This document shows, piece after piece, positions 58,389 to 64,000 of a stretch of 64,000 bases of DNA. Origin of the DNA: Pezicula radicicola (taxonomy: Eukaryota > Ascomycota > Leotiomycetes > Helotiales > Dermateaceae); NCBI GenBank assembly GCA_003008705.1, contig PDUO01000056.1, forward strand, positions 215,172 through 279,171. Reading direction: 5' to 3'. The notes below the pieces were generated by a model. That model was given only the letters and a program-made list of their open reading frames with translations, was not told where the DNA came from and searched no databases. The first letter of the stretch is position 1. The number at the start of each line of letters is the position of its first letter. The position numbers and the translations under genes are program-made.

Positions 58389-58767
58389 TTACTCTATTTT
58401 CTCTCTGCCTCGAAAGTGGAAGTAAAGGTAGACGACAAGGGCTCCCACAAAAGGCATCATCACCACCGATATAGCCCCCGTGATCATGGCCGCCTTGCGA
58501 TACGCAGGCGTCGTTTCCCAACCATCAAACCGGTAGTATGACTCAAGCCCCCTCGCGATGCTGTATGCCATTCCAATCAGGAGTGCGAGGAAAAGTTTGA
58601 AGTCTTTCCATTCCCATTTGACTGGTGCGCTGAGATCAAGCTTTTCTGCGCGTCAATGGTTAGCTCTCTGGTTTTTGGGTGGAAATTTTTTTTTCTAGGA
58701 CTTTCATACTAGTTGACTCTGCGTTGCCCCCTTTTGCCTCAAGAGTGGTGATTGGATTCTCGGCCAT
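58389..58767 (-). CDS. small two-helix membrane protein, 104 aa
   Basis: Exon 1 (58767-58710, MAENPITTLEAKGGNAEST) joins exon 2 (58645-58389) across a 64-nt intron with a GTATGA donor, GCTAACC branch point and CGCAG acceptor; frame kept. The product has two membrane helices (about 38-52, FKLFLALLIGMAYSIA, and about 74-97, AAMITGAISVVMMPFVGALV), a linker ESYYRFDGWETTPAYRKA and a basic C-terminus. I do not recognise the family. Clean splicing and codon quality support a real gene. Confidence 0.6.
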
Positions 58768-59897
58768 GGCTTTGCGAACACGATCGGGACCTTTGTGCTT
58801 CGGCTGTGTGGGATTGGTTGGACGGCGAGAATGAGGCTTGCAATTATGGTGGCGTGATAGAAGAGTAGATAGATTTGATGTTTGCTGGGTCAGTCGTGAT
58901 GGTAGGTAGGGGTTTTGGAAGTTGGAGCTTGGGCAGATGACAAGGAAATGAATTGTGATTATGATTGATCCTTTTTGTATAGTATGCACAGTTACGCCAC
59001 ATGACTGCGCCTGCTGCCCCCATGCCTTAGCCGCTACTATGTACCGTGCAGATGAGGCACGGACGGATGAATACTTTGGCAAGGCGCTAATCTGGAGCGC
59101 TAAAGAACTGTACCTACTTGACCTCGATCAAAATAAAGACTCACAGAGTGCCTTTTTTCCTTTTTTTTTTCAATCCTACCTAGACGAATGAGGGTTGTCA
59201 TGTGATCGGGTCTAAAAGAAACCTGGTCGATATCGCCCCCATTGTCCTGGTCTGCGTCAAAGTGCCAGATGAACTCGATCGGTCTATGGTTTCAGATTCA
59301 TGACGGCGAGTGTTTCGGCACACTTTCAGATGGCGCTGTTGCTCCCTTCTACGACGCTACGCAGTCTATTATTCAGTGGATGCGACCTGAGGGTGGACTT
59401 CAGACTAGCGCTGAATGTACTACTTAGTTAACCATGACGAGTTGTAGGGGTATGAGTAGAGGGGGTGTGATTTGGATGGCCTTTTGGAAGAGATGGGTGA
59501 AGGGCGTAATACCATCTAACACCACACATTGAAACGGCAAATTGTTAGTGCAGCTACTAGAAATCTATCTGTCAATGGAACGTTATGTACAAGTAAAAAG
59601 AGCTAGAGAAGCAGCATTGGTCATTGTCTAATGAAGAAGAAGAAAACGTGGAAAGGAGCGTCGCTTATTCACGAAGAGCTCGCATCGTAGTCTGTCTCAC
59701 TAGTCGCAGGATACCAATCATCTTCGAGGATCTTGGCCCTTTGCTCTTCTGCTATCTGAATTTTTGCCCTCCCCTCCGATACACTCCCTGCATCCTACAG
59801 AACACCGTAATTTCCACATCGTTCTTGCTATCTCATTCTCGCAGAATCCGTTTTCGCTATAAATTTGTACAGCCTGCTTGAGCATAGACCTGACATA
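58768..59897. other. gene-free stretch
   Basis: Promoter side of the small membrane gene, then short ORFs on the plus strand (58955-59427, 59624-59881) without coding character. Confidence 0.4.
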
Positions 59898-60650
59898 TCA
59901 AAATTGATCAGTCAAGGGCTCGAGAGGAGAGAAGCTTTTGCGGGACAGCACATACTCGGCATTGGAAAAGTCATGTTTTCTGTGGAAATGGTATCCAAGC
60001 TTCTGAGCTATCGACGCTGTCGTTTTGCTAGAGGCTCCCGCTATTGCTTGGTGGAGCTCATAACTGCGAGGATAAATCTCGAATGCATCCTTGACCCGAC
60101 CTTGTTCGATCATGGCATTACCGACAGACATTAGAAAAATCCTAACCTTAACCCTCTCTAACACCTTACAATAGACGGTGGAGTTTAATGTTGGCTTACA
60201 TGAAAAGGGATTTGTCCATTACTCCGAATTTGCCCTCCCGGAACGCTTTCAGTTCGATAAGAAGTTCTGCTGCTTGGTCTAGCTTTCCTTGAAGCCACAA
60301 GCTTATTCCAACGTTGGTTTGAGTCAAGGTTGAGTCTCCTGGGAGGTCTTTCTAGACTTCCAGTGCCCTGCGATAGAATGGTTCTGTCTCCGGATACTGT
60401 CCAATAGCCATGTAGCCGTTGGCTATTTGGCTTAGCGCAATCATTTCATAAATTGTGGGCCTAATTAAACTTCCCCTTTGCAATGCTTTCTGTGTTAAGT
60501 AAAGTCTGTTAGACCTGCTCTTATATGCGGCTTGAACCTGTTCGTTTCCGTCTCAAATGCGCCTCGTGTGCCATAAATCTTAGGGAGAAGTATTTGGGAA
60601 TCGTCTTCGCTATTCAAGTAGTCCTCCTCTACGATATCCGGGAGTTCAAA
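59898..60650 (-). pseudogene. TPR-domain relic (NB-ARC/TPR protein C-terminus)
   Basis: The minus strand reads NSEDDSQILLPKIYGTRGAF, then (after frame changes) MIALSQIANGYMAIGQYPET, FYRRALEV followed by an in-frame TAG, TQTNVGISLWLQGKLDQAAE, ELKAFREGKFGVMDKSLF, an intron-like gap (about 60197-60141), LMSVGNAMIEQGRVKDAFEI and AQKLGYHFHRKHDFSNAEYV. This is the tetratricopeptide C-terminal part common behind NB-ARC or other effector domains in fungi. The 5' part is absent and the frame is broken. Confidence 0.6.
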
Positions 60651-62362
60651 AGGAGGTTATAGGAGACCAATTTCATAAAATTACCTACTATAATTAGTCT
60701 ATAAAACACGATATACCCGTACGTCTATAACCTATAGATTAACTCACTAAGCTGCATGTCTAAGATACTGTGGGAATGTTCGAGGGGCTATTAAAGGTAT
60801 AAGAGAACGGGATACTTTATTAGAATGCTAAGACAAAACAATACTAATTTGTAATAGATATAATCGTGGGTATTGCCTAGCGAATGGAAAATTCTTTCAG
60901 AACCTTTAAGGCTACTTTCGGACTTGAAAGTCTTTAGTCTCCCCACTATTTTTAAACTATAGGCTTTACTCCCTAAAGTTATAGGCTACATTGCCCATAT
61001 ATATAGGAGTAGCTACCAGGCGCGCTGTCCTAATTTCAAACGCTTTTCATATCCTTTTCATTATAATTCAATATTGTCCAGTCTAGTCTGTTGGCTTCAA
61101 ACTATATATGGGCAGAAACTGACTCCTGGTCTAGAAAAGCGTCAAAGTAGCTTGGTGTGCTCGTCAAGTTCCAGTGAGTATTTGGCACTCGCTCAACTGG
61201 AGATAAGTCGAAAGATAGCTCATGGGTATCATCTGGGGCTACCGCTGCCGCTGCCGCTGCCGCATCCAAAGCACGGGATTATTGCAATGGATAGCTACAT
61301 TGGATAGTAACAGTACCGTGAGGTGAAGATGATAATTTATGCGCTTTCATGGAAATAGGTGAAGGTAAGGACTGCAGCGTTTGTGACATAGCAACCTGTG
61401 GCGGCTGGTTTTCTCGAGAAATACGACGCAGATGTTTCCTTCGAATTCTCATACTATTCTTGATAATCTGTTTAATACTTAGAGCGTATACCCTCTCCCC
61501 TTTACCGCCATACATCCAATCATACCTAGAGCATATCAATTGCAAACCAGTGCATACAGAACATGAAGGATGTGTCTCATCACATTTCTTCCTTCGGAGT
61601 CTACAGAAATAATTCAGTTTTGCGCAGGGTAGATAGTTCTGATACTAGAATCGAACTCGTGCGGAGACTTAACCTAAAAGGCACGCATCAACTATTCACC
61701 TTTGCCAGAAGGAAGCATAATTGTGAGCTCTGCCGTCGCGAGAAAGATGCCCACCAACTTCTGGAAAGGTCATCATAGAGTGGGGTACAAAGCACGGAGG
61801 TAGTTGTGCGGCACCGACCGGGACGAGTACTTGTTAGTTGCCTATTGGCAACTCCTTCTCGAAGCCCTGCGGTAGGGGTGCTGCCGATATCTGTCCCTGG
61901 CTTCCATTATTCTATACCTCGACTTCTTTGACGACGCAAGATTTTTGTATATTTTGAAAATCAAGCTTCTCAGATTCTACGTCGTCTACCACCGCAGGAG
62001 ACTTATTACGTCGAGGAATCCCCATTTCCTTTTATATTTTTCTGTCTGAATGACGCTGTTCCAACACATTCTAAATATAACCTTAACCGGAATTAAAGTA
62101 CCCACATCATCTACAGCATCCTGGTATAGATCCCGCAAATTCACGGGACTCCCCGAATTCTTAAATTTATGGTCTGATGTGATGATGAATCCCCATACAT
62201 ACGCGATTGGAGGCGTACCTGTTCATATCAACCTCCAAGTTGCCCTACTTGAACCGTATTCACCCGCACGTACGCGACTGGAAGCGTATTCTCCAGCTTA
62301 GCTACCTCTCAATTTCGAGTCCTTATTGATATCGGGGCTGCCTTAATTGCCCGCTCCAGATC
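60651..62362. other. gene-free stretch with a trinucleotide-type repeat
   Basis: 60650-61060 is AT-rich and non-coding. 61242-61262 is a perfect ccgctg microsatellite. ORFs at 61074-61778 and 62050-62301 have no recognisable domain; the last contains two copies of a ccgtattcacccgc/gcgtattctccagc-like segment. The right end is the promoter of the ABC transporter gene. Confidence 0.4.
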
Positions 62363-63945
62363 ATGTCTCTTCGGTGGTGTGGAGAGGACATTGAAGGCTC
62401 CTTTGGGCCCACCGTCAAAAACTGCCGAGGGGGGTTTGACTTTACAGTATTCTTCGAGCAGCTCTTCCTATCAATTATACCCTCAGTCCTTTTTCTAGTT
62501 TTGCTGCCTTTCCGAATTTACAGACTTTATGGAGCATCTCCCAAAGCCCGCGGTGGTTGGCTACTCCCTACAAAGATCGTGAGTGATGCTTTCAACACTC
62601 CTGCAAAAACTGCACTGATACTAATCCTCTGATAGGTTGTCGCAGCGACATATACCATCCTCCAACTCTATCTATTGGTCCACTGGACTACGTCGGCTCC
62701 CTTCCGTGTCCGCACCAGTATTGCCACCGCAGCACTATCTGTGGTCAGTGGTTTGACGATTCTGGTATTGTCCACACTGGAACACCTTCGCTCTCTCAGG
62801 CCTTCTACGATTCTACAGGTATACCTACTTGTCACACTCCTTTTCGACATAGCGATATGCAGGACATTATGGCTCATTGGAATTGACATCCTCATTGAGC
62901 GGGTGTTCACCATAGTGGTCTTGCTGAAATTTGTGTTATTTTGTCTTGAGGTTGTTGAAAAGCGTTGTTGGTTGAAGCCAAAATATAGGCATCTGAAGTC
63001 AGAAACAACAAGTGGTTTTGTTAATTTAAGTGTCTTCTGGTGGCTAAATAGCCTTTTCCTCACGGGGTTCAATAAAGTTCTTGTCTTGGCCGATATTGAG
63101 GGAATTGAAGAAGCGCATCGTGCGCAAGCACTAGAGCGCAACATTAGGGAAAATTGGGCCAAGACATCCCGTAAAACACCTCACGCTCTGCTCCGTACCC
63201 TAGCTTGGACTTTACGATGGTCCTTGGCAGCCAGTATATTCCCACGACTGTGTTCAATTGGATTTAAGTTCTCGCAGCCATTCTTGATAGGTAGGTTGAT
63301 TGACTACCTCGACTCCCCACTTAGAGAGGCCAATGTAGGCAATGGCCTTATTGGGGCTTATGCTTTGGCATACTCTGGTGTTGCTATCTCTACGGGCTTT
63401 TACTGGTACAAGGCTTACCGCACGATTACTATGGTGAGAGGTAGTCTCATAGCCATGGTGTACTCGCGCACGTTGGATCTAGCACTGAATACTCAGCATC
63501 ACTCCGCCCCGAGCGCTTTGATGAGCACCGATGTGGAGAGGATCTGCACCTGTCTTGTTAATTTGCACGAGTTATGGGCAAATCTTATCGAAGTTGGAAT
63601 TGCCGTATACATCCTAGAGAGACAAATTGGTGGAGCTTGTATCTCTGCAGCGCTCCTTGCTCTTGGTGAGTTTGGAAGTAGTATTCCTTCATTCGTCAGC
63701 TAACTTTTCAGCCTGTGGCCTCGGTACTCTACTCCTGACCTCACGCATTGGGAAAAGACAGGACGCATGGCTTAAGGCAGTCCAAAGAAGACTTAGAGCA
63801 ACAGAGTCAGCTCTCGGCTCGATCAAAGGTATCAAGATGATGGGCTTGACCGAGCCACTTGCAAAGGTCATTCAAGACATGCGGGTCAAGGAGCTCTTGT
63901 TGGCCATGAACTATCGAAAGCTTCAGATCACTAGCATTATAATTT
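62363..63945 (+). CDS. ABCC (MRP-type) ABC multidrug transporter, 5' part only
   Basis: Three exons lie in the window (62363-62578, 62636-63665, 63712-63945). A GTGAGT donor at 63946 leads into an intron that runs past the right edge. The N-terminal TMD0 (SLRWCGEDIEGSFGPTVKNC, then several helices) is typical of fungal ABCC proteins. After it come LRWSLAASIFPRLCSIGFKF (start of TMD1), FKFSQPFLIGRLIDYL, MVRGSLIAMVYSRTLDL, SALMS-TDVERI and SALGSIKGIKMMGL (the coupling-helix region). Both nucleotide-binding domains lie beyond the window. Full-length members have about 1,400-1,500 residues and export drugs or metabolites across the plasma membrane. Confidence 0.9.
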
Positions 63946-64000
63946 GTGAGTTGTAAAAATCCGCAGCGTATGAAGTCCTCTGACTGTCTGCAATAAAAGC

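Noticed and set aside
61630..61720. tRNA-like sequence on the minus strand (ttcgatt T-loop with a 4 of 5 bp stem)
   Set aside because: The A-box is poor and the acceptor arms do not pair, so no cloverleaf forms.

Overview
The window is nuclear DNA of a filamentous ascomycete (Pezizomycotina, possibly Leotiomycetes; the class is only a guess). The evidence is many short introns (about 46-150 nt) with GTAAGT-like donors and CTAAC/CTAAT branch points. There are also fungus-specific families: Zn2Cys6 regulators, HET domain, RTA1, DUF3433, DUF6594, ERG4 sterol reductase and secondary-metabolism P450s. AT-rich gene-free islands and stop codons explicable as CAA/CAG-to-TAA/TAG changes suggest past repeat-induced point mutation (RIP) or long neutral decay.

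Layout. 0-6.4 kb holds three spliced genes of unknown function and a solitary pogo/Fot1-type helix-turn-helix ORF. 6.4-11.7 kb is an 11-bp minisatellite and a complete MFS sugar/quinate-type transporter whose promoter carries two identical 12-bp palindromes. 12-25 kb is a gene graveyard: two broken P450s, a flavin monooxygenase remnant, a broken ERG4-type sterol C24(28) reductase, broken DUF3433 and DUF6594 genes and unrecognised relics. The only intact gene inside it is a single-pass membrane protein (15.7-16.7 kb). 26.1-28.7 kb is a secreted GH3 beta-glucosidase with carbon-repression-type promoter motifs.

31-34 kb holds a broken HET-domain gene and a broken ankyrin gene. 34-37 kb has an RTA1-like membrane protein divergent from a complete Zn2Cys6 regulator, followed by the relic of a second regulator (37.3-39 kb). 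39.2-39.9 kb is a 709-bp element with degenerate terminal inverted repeats; a third copy of the terminus lies alone at 50.2 kb. 40.2-43.9 kb has a phytanoyl-CoA dioxygenase-like gene with one frameshift, tail-to-tail with an intact gene for an N,N-dimethylformamidase large-subunit homologue. 46.8-49 kb encodes a secreted protein of about 32 tandem 19-residue two-cysteine repeats. 50.6-52.3 kb is a secreted type-B carboxylesterase, 54.4-55.5 kb a five-exon SDR, 58.4-58.8 kb a 104-residue membrane protein, and 59.9-60.6 kb a TPR relic. 62.4 kb onward is the 5' part of an ABCC-type transporter that runs off the right edge.

Overall this is an accessory region mixing complete genes for sugar import, glycan and ester hydrolysis, amide hydrolysis and export with many decayed genes. 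The decayed P450s, flavin monooxygenase and sterol reductase may be the remains of one terpenoid/sterol-modifying cluster (inference). Exon boundaries were placed by hand from splice motifs and reading-frame continuity. No database search was run, and all family names rest on recognition of motifs.
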